A DNA stretch of 64,000 nucleotides from Pseudomonas sp. MWU16-30317 (lineage in GTDB: Bacteria; Pseudomonadota; Gammaproteobacteria; Pseudomonadales; Pseudomonadaceae), in contig NZ_JAIWJA010000007.1 in assembly GCF_020515695.1 (NCBI RefSeq), forward strand, positions 186,001 to 250,000, written 5' to 3'. Made by a program: the position numbers and the translations under genes. The notes under the pieces are model-generated. The model did not search any database. It worked only from the letters and a program-made list of their open reading frames with translations, and was not told the DNA's origin. This document shows, piece after piece, positions 7,095 through 13,239 of the stretch. Numbering within the stretch: the first letter of the stretch is position 1; the number at the start of each line of letters is the position of its first letter.

Positions 7095-7352
7095 ATGAAC
7101 ACAGCCCTCTACATTCTCAACGCCCTGGCGGTAGTCGCACTGGTGTCCTTTCAAGTGCATGCGCACTCGAACGCTCAGGACCCGGCGCTGATCAATGTGC
7201 AGACCGAGCAACTGGTGGCGCATCCGGTAGCGCAATGGGCGGTGATGAATGCTCGGCAGGGTCAGGCGGCGTTTCTGGCCTCGGATCGCTCGGCGATCGA
7301 CAGCAACGAACAACCAGTGCCAGCGCATAGCCCCGAACGCTTCACCTTCTGA
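7095..7352 (+). CDS. small exported or membrane-associated hypothetical protein, 85 aa
   Basis: AAGGAGAT sits about 9 bases before the ATG at 7095 (MNTALYILNALAVVALVSFQVHA). The N-terminal 20 residues form a hydrophobic signal-like helix ending VHAHSNA, so the rest is probably outside the cytoplasm or anchored. The mature part (QDPALINVQTEQLVAHPVAQWAVMNARQGQAAFLASDRSA) has no recognised domain. It forms an operon with the 61-aa gene 15 bases downstream, behind a possible sigma54 site. In P. aeruginosa similar small genes (PA3370/PA3371 neighbourhood, from memory) flank the phn cluster, matching the phnN next door. Confidence 0.65.
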   Translation: MNTALYILNALAVVALVSFQVHAHSNAQDPALINVQTEQLVAHPVAQWAVMNARQGQAAFLASDRSAIDSNEQPVPAHSPERFTF

Positions 7353-7367
7353 TCGAGGAAAGACATC

Positions 7368-7553
7368 ATGTCCAAATCTGCCCTGCTGCTGTTGCTAGCG
7401 GCACTTGCCAGCTTCAGCGCTGCCATGCTCCTGCCGCTGACCGCAAGCGCAGCGAGTCAGGCAATGGGGGCCGCGGCGGTGCTGTTTGCGGTGCTATTTC
7501 TGTTGGCGCTGATCAAGGGCCGGCGAATCAAGTTCGACCCCCTGCTGCGCTGA
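7368..7553 (+). CDS. small membrane protein, 61 aa (PA3371-like)
   Basis: GAGGAAAG precedes the ATG at 7368. Two hydrophobic segments are visible: ALLLLLAALASFSAAMLLPL (residues 5-24) and QAMGAAAVLFAVLFLLALI (31-49), joined by TASAAS, then a basic tail GRRIKFDPLLR likely on the cytoplasmic side. Its last 26 bases overlap the 3' end of the convergent phnN gene. Function is unknown. Confidence 0.7.
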   Translation: MSKSALLLLLAALASFSAAMLLPLTASAASQAMGAAAVLFAVLFLLALIKGRRIKFDPLLR

Positions 7554-8115
7554 TCCCGTGGCGACTCAGGAGCGCCATCAAATCCGCGACTGCCTGCTCC
7601 AGAGTGCCTGAATTATCCAGAACCTGCGCAGCCCCGCGCCCCTGCCATTGCTGCGCCTCGGTGCGTAGCCGCTCGTTACGCTGCAGCCGCCGCTCGATTT
7701 CCTCAAGGCTCTCCCGCCCCCGCAGCAGTAGACGCTGGCGCAACACGTCGCTGCTGACACTGACAAGTACAGGGAGAAGGTCGGGATACCGGCGCTGAGC
7801 TTCTGGCAGATAATCTCGCGAACCGTTGATCAAGACGTGACGCCCCTGAGCCAGCCAGAGATTTATGTCTTCAGGGATACCATAATCGTGGCCATTTGCC
7901 CGCCAATTCATGGCAAAATCCCCGGCATGCTGCATGGCGGCAAAGCGCTCGTCACTGACGCCTAGCGCCTGTTCGCCGATGGACTCTGCTGAACGAGTAA
8001 TCACCCGACGTACGACATCGACGGGGATGGTCGCCAAGCGGCCCCTGGCCGCATCGATCACGCTGTCCTTGCCGGCGCCGGAGGGTCCCATCAAGTAAAT
8101 CAGTCTAGCTTGCAT
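7528..8115 (-). CDS. phnN: ribose 1,5-bisphosphate phosphokinase, orphan
   Basis: 195 aa, a guanylate-kinase-like fold with a P-loop (GPSGAGKDS, residues 10-18). VITRSAES, the FAMNWRANGHDYGIP block typical of PhnN, and the INGSRDYLPEA segment are all present. PhnN phosphorylates ribose 1,5-bisphosphate to PRPP, the last step of carbon-phosphorus lyase phosphonate breakdown. None of the phnC-M genes is present here: upstream is the amrZ intergenic region and downstream a convergent small gene. In P. aeruginosa the full phn cluster lies between the PA3371 and amrZ equivalents, so this looks like a survivor of cluster loss, or a gene kept for PRPP salvage. Confidence 0.85.
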   Translation of the reverse strand: MQARLIYLMGPSGAGKDSVIDAARGRLATIPVDVVRRVITRSAESIGEQALGVSDERFAAMQHAGDFAMNWRANGHDYGIPEDINLWLAQGRHVLINGSRDYLPEAQRRYPDLLPVLVSVSSDVLRQRLLLRGRESLEEIERRLQRNERLRTEAQQWQGRGAAQVLDNSGTLEQAVADLMALLSRHGISAAGGRT

Positions 8116-8500
8116 TTCGTCTGCCTCTTGGGGCCAATCGTAGCAAATAGTCTAAATGCCACTATGCTCACTGAAGGGGTGTTATCCAAGGTCGCGCAGT
8201 CGCGCTGTGGTCTGGACCACCCCGCAACGGCTATGTAGTGCTGGTGGATGAGCGGTAACGGTATGCAGTTTCAGAACCAGTGCACATTTTTTACAAATGG
8301 TACTGGCATAACGCCGTTATTCAGGTCAATATTTGTCACAGAATTGGCGCCAAGGAAATGGCGACCTTGAGGCACGGTTGAGGCATGATAGCCGCCTCTT
8401 AAACAATTCGGGTTGAACAATTAGTCTAAAAGGCTGTCGTAACCCCAGCTTGCGGCTAATTTTTCGAGAACCGCTCCCCTGAACTAAATCGGTCAACTAT
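8116..8500. other. 385-base intergenic region upstream of amrZ and phnN
   Basis: No ORF is supported. The half nearer amrZ is AT-richer (8280-8340 and 8400-8470) and must hold the amrZ promoter. I could not place convincing -35/-10 boxes; GAACAA near 8412 is a weak AlgU-like -35 without a matching -10. Confidence 0.4.
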
Positions 8501-8827
8501 ATGCGCCCAATGAAACAGGCTATTTACTCAAGCCGCACCGCTGACAAATTCGTCGTTCGCTTACCCGACGGAATGCGCGAGCGCATTGCTGAAGTAGCTC
8601 GTAATCACCACCGCAGCATGAACTCGGAAATCATTGCACGTCTCGAGCAAAGCCTCATTCAGGAAGGCGCCTTGGGCGATGAGTTGAGCATGCGCCTGGA
8701 CAGCCCCGAGCTGTCGCTGCACGAGCGCGAACTGCTTCAGCGATTCCGTCAACTCTCCCACCGTCAACAGAATGCATTGGTTGCGCTGATTGCGCACGAC
8801 GCCGAGATGTCTGCCGACGCGGACTGA
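8501..8827 (+). CDS. amrZ: ribbon-helix-helix transcription factor AmrZ/AlgZ
   Basis: 108 aa. The Arc-type ribbon-helix-helix domain occupies residues about 10-55: the beta ribbon DKFVVRLPDGMRERIAEVAR is followed by helices through NHHRSMNSEIIARLEQSL. The C-terminal part (SPELSLHERELLQRFRQLSHRQQNALVALIAHDAE) is the AmrZ oligomerisation region. In Pseudomonas AmrZ is a global regulator of alginate, motility, iron and c-di-GMP genes, activating or repressing by binding near promoters. The near-identity to known AmrZ over the whole length makes the call firm. It is monocistronic and closed by a bidirectional terminator at 8836-8873. Confidence 0.95.
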   Translation: MRPMKQAIYSSRTADKFVVRLPDGMRERIAEVARNHHRSMNSEIIARLEQSLIQEGALGDELSMRLDSPELSLHERELLQRFRQLSHRQQNALVALIAHDAEMSADAD

Positions 8828-8835
8828 TTCGACCG

Positions 8836-8873
8836 CCACAAAAAAGCCAGCTTGAATGCTGGCTTTTTTGTGG
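8836..8873. terminator. bidirectional intrinsic terminator (amrZ / mgtE)
   Basis: A perfect hairpin, AAAAAAGCCAGC-TTGAAT-GCTGGCTTTTTT, flanked by CCAC/GTGG, lies between the convergent ends of amrZ and mgtE. It has T runs in both directions. Confidence 0.95.
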
Positions 8874-8898
8874 GCGCTAGAATTGTTGTGACGAGGGG

Positions 8899-10341
8899 TT
8901 ACATCAGGAACAAGGTCGCCAGGCCCAGGAAGATGAAGAACCCCCCACTGTCGGTGACCGCGGTGATCATCACACTCGAGCCCATGGCCGGGTCACGTCC
9001 GAACTTTTCCAGCCCCATCGGAATGACCACGCCCATGGTCGCCGCCAACAGCAGATTGAGGGTCATGGCAGCGGTCATCACCACTCCGAGCGACCAGCTG
9101 CCGTAAAGCAGGTAGGCGACCACACCGATCACTCCCCCCCAGATAATGCCGTTGCACAACGAGACCGTGACTTCCTTGCGCAATAACCGCTTGGTGCTGG
9201 CGGGAGTGATCTGGTCCAGCGCCATGGCCCGCACGATCATGGTGATCGTCTGGTTGCCGGAGTTGCCGCCGATACCGGCAACGATCGGCATCAATGCCGC
9301 CAGGGCCACGAGCTTCTCGATCGAGCCTTCGAAGAGGCCGATGACCCGGGAGGCGATGAACGCGGTAACCAGATTGACGGCCAACCACGACCAACGGTTG
9401 CGCAGCGAACGCCAGACCGATGCGAAGATATCTTCCTCTTCGCGCAGACCGGCCATGTTGAGCATTTCGCTCTCGCCCTCTTCACGGATCACGTCGACCA
9501 TCTCGTCGATGGTCAATCGACCGATAAGGCGACCACCCTTATCCACGACCGGCGCGGAAATCAAATCGTAGCGCTCGAAGGCCTGGGCGGCACTATAGGA
9601 TTCGTCGTCCGGATGGAAGCTGACCGGGTCGCTGGCCATGACGTCGACCACCTGCTTGTCAGGATCGTTGACGAGCAAGCGCTTGATTGGCAACACGCCT
9701 TTGAGCACGCCTTCCTGATCGACCACAAAGAGCTTGTCGGTATGGCCCGGCAGCTCCTTGAGTCGACGCAGGTAACGCAGTACCACTTCGAGGCTGACGT
9801 CTTCACGGATGGTGACCATCTCGAAGTCCATCAGTGCGCCGACTTGATCCTCGTCATAGCTCAACGCCGAACGCACGCGTTCACGCTGTTGGGCATCGAG
9901 GGTTTCCATCAATTCGTGAACGACGTCGCGCGGCAGTTCAGGTGCGAGATCAGCGAGTTCGTCGGGGTCCATCTCACGGGCTGCGGCGAGAATCTCGTGA
10001 TCGTCCATATCGGCGATCAGGGTCTCCCGAACGGAGTCGGACACTTCCAACAGAATGTCGCCGTCGCGCTCGACCTTGACCAGCTGCCAGATCTCCAGGC
10101 GATCTTCCAGGGGCAAGGCTTCGAGGATATAAGCAACGTCGGCGGAGTGCAGGTCATCGAGTTTGCGTTGCAGCTCGACAACGTTCTGGCGATGAACGAG
10201 ATCTTTTACCAATTCCTGATGCGCGCCTTCCTGGCGGTGCGTCAGGTCTTCAACCACACGCTGGCGATGCAGAAGCTCGGTCACTTGAGCGAGGCGATCC
10301 TGCAGGCTTTCCTGTGATTTTTTTGCTTCGTATTCGGTCAT
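8899..10341 (-). CDS. mgtE: magnesium transporter MgtE
   Basis: 480 aa, with the usual MgtE layout. An N-terminal helical superhelix domain (residues about 40-145) carries LEALPLEDRLEIWQLV. Two CBS domains (about 150-270) include MDFEMVTI and VMASDPVSFHPDDESYSAAQAFERYDLISAPVVD. A plug helix and five membrane helices follow (about 305-480), with the pore signature MPIVAGIGGNSGNQT. It is an inner-membrane Mg2+ channel gated by Mg2+ binding to the cytosolic domains. The start is the second of two in-frame ATGs (10347 and 10341), chosen because GGAG is better spaced for it. The ribosome site lies in a hairpin (10349-10368). Confidence 0.93.
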   Translation of the reverse strand: MTEYEAKKSQESLQDRLAQVTELLHRQRVVEDLTHRQEGAHQELVKDLVHRQNVVELQRKLDDLHSADVAYILEALPLEDRLEIWQLVKVERDGDILLEVSDSVRETLIADMDDHEILAAAREMDPDELADLAPELPRDVVHELMETLDAQQRERVRSALSYDEDQVGALMDFEMVTIREDVSLEVVLRYLRRLKELPGHTDKLFVVDQEGVLKGVLPIKRLLVNDPDKQVVDVMASDPVSFHPDDESYSAAQAFERYDLISAPVVDKGGRLIGRLTIDEMVDVIREEGESEMLNMAGLREEEDIFASVWRSLRNRWSWLAVNLVTAFIASRVIGLFEGSIEKLVALAALMPIVAGIGGNSGNQTITMIVRAMALDQITPASTKRLLRKEVTVSLCNGIIWGGVIGVVAYLLYGSWSLGVVMTAAMTLNLLLAATMGVVIPMGLEKFGRDPAMGSSVMITAVTDSGGFFIFLGLATLFLM

Positions 10342-10348
10342 AGGCATA

Positions 10349-10368
10349 CTCCACTCCCAGCAGTGGAG
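10349..10368 (-). promoter_or_regulatory. hairpin sequestering the mgtE ribosome-binding site
   Basis: CTCCACT (10349-10355) pairs with AGTGGAG (10362-10368) around a 6-base loop. On the mRNA the stem contains the GGAG that serves mgtE, so translation could be limited by this structure. A second hairpin, AGCCCC-GGC-GGGGCT, lies about 110 bases upstream in the same leader (about 10455-10469). Confidence 0.45.
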
Positions 10369-10663
10369 CACGCCAGGAGATCAATCAGTCGTTTCGTGAT
10401 TGTGATAACGCTTTAGTAAGTAACTACTGGGTAAGTCCATGGAGGTAGTCCACAAGCCCCGGCGGGGCTGACGGGCGCAATGATACACACCTTGTAAAAT
10501 TTTGAGAGCAAAAAAATCAGGCCATAACAATTGGTTGCAATATAAATCTCGGCGTCCGGTGAACAGCGCCATCCGGCGAAGCATCCGGTAAAGAACTGAC
10601 CGCGCCAGGGGACTGACGTTTCACTAGGCTGTAAGTGGTACCCGATCAAGGAGGATCGTTGCC

Positions 10664-11053
10664 GTGCCCTCACCTACCTGCCTGGCTCTCGCGTTGTCTG
10701 CCTGTATCGCCCTTTGCAGCTTGCCGCTCAGCGCTTCAGCGCAGTGGGTACAACACTGCCAGGGTCCCGATGGCGAAATCACCTACACAGCGTCCAACTG
10801 CCCTGCCGGGCATGCTCTGATGGCGCAGCAGCCACCGAGGCGCAGCACCACTGCCCAGCCGCCGCGCACCCCGGTGAAGAGCTTCACACCCAAGGTAGCG
10901 CGCACTCCGAGCAAAGCTGACGACAGTGCAGCACGTCGCATTCAACCCCATGTGCCAACGGATAAGACAATCGAGAAAAAACCAGCGGCGAAAAAGGAAG
11001 AGGCGAAAACCAAGCGTAAGAAGGCGCCGCAGAAATATCTGCCCAATCGCTAA
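10664..11053 (+). CDS. secreted DUF4124-like protein, 129 aa
   Basis: It starts at GTG 10664 with a strong upstream AAGGAGGA. A signal peptide (LALALSACIALCSLPLSASA) is cleaved near residue 26. The mature N-terminus QWVQHCQGPDGEITYTASNCPAGHA fits the DUF4124 pattern, in which a small periplasmic domain has two Cys around a G-x-x-x-Y/F-T/S block. The rest is a low-complexity tail rich in Pro, Lys and Ala (KKPAAKKEEAKTKRKKAPQK), strongly basic and probably disordered, which could bind polyanions. Function is unknown. A bidirectional terminator follows at 11105-11136. Confidence 0.75.
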   Translation: MPSPTCLALALSACIALCSLPLSASAQWVQHCQGPDGEITYTASNCPAGHALMAQQPPRRSTTAQPPRTPVKSFTPKVARTPSKADDSAARRIQPHVPTDKTIEKKPAAKKEEAKTKRKKAPQKYLPNR

Positions 11054-11104
11054 CCCTGTAGCGAGAGCGGTGACCTGGGGATAAAAACCCAAACGCCAGA
11101 CGGC

Positions 11105-11136
11105 AAAAAGCCCGCTTTAAAAGCGGGCTTTCTGTT
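11105..11136. terminator. intrinsic terminator
   Basis: AAAAAGCCCGCTTTAAAAGCGGGCTTTCTGTTTT forms a 9-10 bp stem with A/T tracts on both sides. It ends the DUF4124-like gene and, in reverse, the tRNA operon. Confidence 0.85.
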
Positions 11137-11139
11137 TTA

Positions 11140-11216
11140 TGGTGCACTCGACAGGATTCGAACCTGTGACCGCTCGGTTCGTAGCCGAGTACTCTATCCA
11201 GCTGAGCTACGAGTGC
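11140..11216 (-). tRNA. tRNA-Arg (anticodon ACG), copy 2
   Basis: The acceptor GCACTCG/CGAGTGC, anticodon stem CTCGG/CCGAG around CTACGAA (anticodon ACG) and a T arm with GGTTCGAATCC are all present. CCA is encoded. 77 nt; identical to the copy at 11304. Confidence 0.97.
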
Positions 11217-11303
11217 AGGTGGCGCTTGGTAGACCAGATCACCTCTGGTTGAAGCAGAAGCTGGTTCGACATCCTGATAACAGGACTGAAACAACCTCTT
11301 AAA

Positions 11304-11380
11304 TGGTGCACTCGACAGGATTCGAACCTGTGACCGCTCGGTTCGTAGCCGAGTACTCTATCCAGCTGAGCTACGAGTGC
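11304..11380 (-). tRNA. tRNA-Arg (anticodon ACG), copy 1
   Basis: Identical in sequence to 11140-11216, with CCA encoded. The 87-base spacer between the two copies is not itself duplicated. Both lie downstream of tRNA-Ser on the same strand and are probably processed from one transcript. Confidence 0.97.
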
Positions 11381-11488
11381 ATTTGTTGCCGCGCATTATA
11401 GGCCGTCAAATCTGTGTGTCAATCGCTTTTTTCTAGTAATTTCAACAACTTACCGATAAAGCCAGATTACAACGTACTACGCAAATAA

Positions 11489-11579
11489 TGGCGGAGAACG
11501 GGGGATTCGAACCCCCGACACCCTTTTGAGGTGTACTCCCTTAGCAGGGGAGCGCCTTCGGCCACTCGGCCAGCTCTCC
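11489..11579 (-). tRNA. tRNA-Ser (anticodon GCT)
   Basis: The acceptor GGAGAGC/GTTCTCC, anticodon stem CTCCC/GGGAG around CTGCTAA (anticodon GCT) and a long variable arm (TACACCTCAAAAGGGTGT) typical of tRNA-Ser are visible. The discriminator is G and CCA is encoded; 91 nt. Confidence 0.97.
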
Positions 11580-11641
11580 GCAACACGGGGCGTATATTAA
11601 CCAGCTTTCTTCCGCTTTGCAAACATAAAAATCGATAAAAA

Positions 11642-11830
11642 TTAAAGACTTGGTTCCGGGTCCTTCTCGTTCTGGATTCGTCGGTAGATTTCCTCGCGAT
11701 GAACCGAGACTTCCTTGGGCGCATTGACGCCAATTCGCACCTGATTGCCCTTGACGCCGAGCACGGTCACAGTGATTTCTCCATCCCCGACTACCAGCGT
11801 TTCTGCACACCGACGGGTCAGAATCAGCAT
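11642..11830 (-). CDS. csrA: carbon storage regulator CsrA/RsmA
   Basis: 62 aa, the standard size. The sequence MLILTRRCAETLVVGDGEITVTVLGVKG is diagnostic; the RNA-binding residues include Arg4-type TRR at the N-terminus and the VHREEI segment containing the key Arg near residue 44. CsrA/RsmA dimers bind GGA motifs in mRNA leaders and repress or activate translation, and are themselves titrated by Rsm small RNAs under GacS/GacA control. The gene follows lysC and precedes tRNA-Ser, the usual Pseudomonas order, with GAGGAGAAAGG before the ATG. Confidence 0.97.
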   Translation of the reverse strand: MLILTRRCAETLVVGDGEITVTVLGVKGNQVRIGVNAPKEVSVHREEIYRRIQNEKDPEPSL

Positions 11831-11872
11831 ACCTTTCTCCTCACATCACATTCACGAACGACAGATAGACGA

Positions 11873-11895
11873 AGGGCGCGGTCAGACCGCGCCCT
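11873..11895 (-). terminator. GC-rich hairpin between lysC and csrA
   Basis: AGGGCGCGGT (11873-11882) pairs with ACCGCGCCCT (11886-11895). It lacks a good T tract, so it may attenuate transcription or stabilise the lysC 3' end rather than fully terminate. Confidence 0.55.
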
Positions 11896-11910
11896 TGGAC
11901 ACTTCAAGGC

Positions 11911-13143
11911 TTACTCGCCCTGGCGGGGAGCATCCAGCTCGAAAGCGGTGTGCAAGGCGCGCACAGCCAGCTCCAGGTACTTCTCTTCGATCACCACCGA
12001 CACCTTGATCTCCGACGTCGAGATCATCTGGATGTTGATGTTGTCCTTGGCCAGGGCTTCGAACATGCGGCTGGCCACACCGGCGTGGGAGCGCATGCCG
12101 ACGCCGACGATCGAGACCTTGGCGATCTTGGTATCGCCCACCACCTTGCGTGCAGCGAGCTCCACAGCGGTGTTTTCCAGCACCTGCAGCGCCGCCTGGT
12201 AATCGTTGCGGTGCACGGTGAAGGTGAAGTCGGTGGTGTTATCGTGCGCGACATTCTGCACGATCATGTCGACTTCGATATTGGCGCCGCTGATCGGCCC
12301 GAGAATCTTGAAGGCCACGCCGGGGGTGTCTGGCACGCCACGGATGGTCAGCTTGGCTTCATCGCGGTTGAAAGCGATGCCGGAAATGATCGGCTGCTCC
12401 ATGGTTTCCTCTTCATCAATGGTAATGAGGGTACCCGGACCCTCCTTGAAGCTGTGCAGAACGCGCAGCGGAACGTTGTACTTGCCAGCGAACTCTACGG
12501 CCCGAATCTGCAGGACCTTGGAGCCCAGACTGGCCATCTCGAGCATTTCCTCGAAGGTGATCTTGTCCAGGCGCTGAGCCTGGGACACCACGCGTGGATC
12601 GGTGGTGTAGACGCCGTCGACGTCAGTGTAGATCTGGCATTCGTCCGCCTTGAGCGCTGCCGCCAGGGCCACGCCGGTAGTGTCCGAACCGCCCCGCCCG
12701 AGGGTGGTGATGTTGCCGTGCTCGTCGACGCCCTGGAAACCGGCGACAACAACCACGCGACCTTCCTTGAGGTCGTTGCGGATCTTCTGATCGTCGATCT
12801 GCAGGATGCGCGCCTTGCTGTGCGCGCTGTCGGTGAGGATGCGCACCTGTGCGCCGGTATAGGATACCGCCGGCACGCCACGCTTGATCAGCGCCATGGC
12901 CAGCAAGGCGATGGTCACCTGCTCGCCGGTGGAGATGATCACGTCGAGTTCGCGGGTCACCGGCTGATCACTGATCTGTTTGGCCAGATCGATCAGGCGG
13001 TTGGTTTCGCCGCTCATTGCCGACAGCACGATCACCAGGTCATTGCCCGCTTCGCGGAATTTCTTGACCTTGTCGGCCACCTGTTCGATGCGCTCGATCG
13101 AGCCCACCGAGGTGCCGCCAAATTTTTGTACGATCAAAGCCAT
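11911..13143 (-). CDS. lysC: aspartate kinase
   Basis: 410 aa from the ATG at 13143 (MALIVQKFGGTSVGS). It phosphorylates aspartate, the first step toward lysine, methionine, threonine and diaminopimelate. The kinase domain begins with KFGGTS (residues 7-12) and contains a TLGRGGSDTT block near 150 and TDVDGVYTTDPR near 180. Two C-terminal ACT domains (about 265-410, with ITIRGVPDTPGVAFKIL and VSIVGVGMRSHAGVASRMFEAL) bind the feedback amino acids. It lies downstream of alaS with a hairpin between them, and upstream of csrA. Confidence 0.96.
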   Translation of the reverse strand: MALIVQKFGGTSVGSIERIEQVADKVKKFREAGNDLVIVLSAMSGETNRLIDLAKQISDQPVTRELDVIISTGEQVTIALLAMALIKRGVPAVSYTGAQVRILTDSAHSKARILQIDDQKIRNDLKEGRVVVVAGFQGVDEHGNITTLGRGGSDTTGVALAAALKADECQIYTDVDGVYTTDPRVVSQAQRLDKITFEEMLEMASLGSKVLQIRAVEFAGKYNVPLRVLHSFKEGPGTLITIDEEETMEQPIISGIAFNRDEAKLTIRGVPDTPGVAFKILGPISGANIEVDMIVQNVAHDNTTDFTFTVHRNDYQAALQVLENTAVELAARKVVGDTKIAKVSIVGVGMRSHAGVASRMFEALAKDNINIQMISTSEIKVSVVIEEKYLELAVRALHTAFELDAPRQGE

Positions 13144-13203
13144 TTCAAGCCGCCTCAAGCCCGTGAAGGGCGCCCATTAAACATTCAAATGCGCTAAAGC
13201 CAA

Positions 13204-13226
13204 AGCCTGTTGATTGGCAACAGGCT
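13204..13226 (-). terminator. hairpin between alaS and lysC
   Basis: AGCCTGTTG (13204-13212) pairs with CAACAGGCT (13218-13226) around a 5-base loop, 14 bases after the alaS stop. Only a short T-rich tail follows on the minus strand, so it is a weak terminator or attenuator. Confidence 0.55.
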
Positions 13227-13239
13227 CCGTTGCCGTGAT

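Noticed and set aside
11950..13197. 415-codon frame opposite lysC
   Set aside because: Antisense shadow of lysC with HDLGH-type low-complexity composition.
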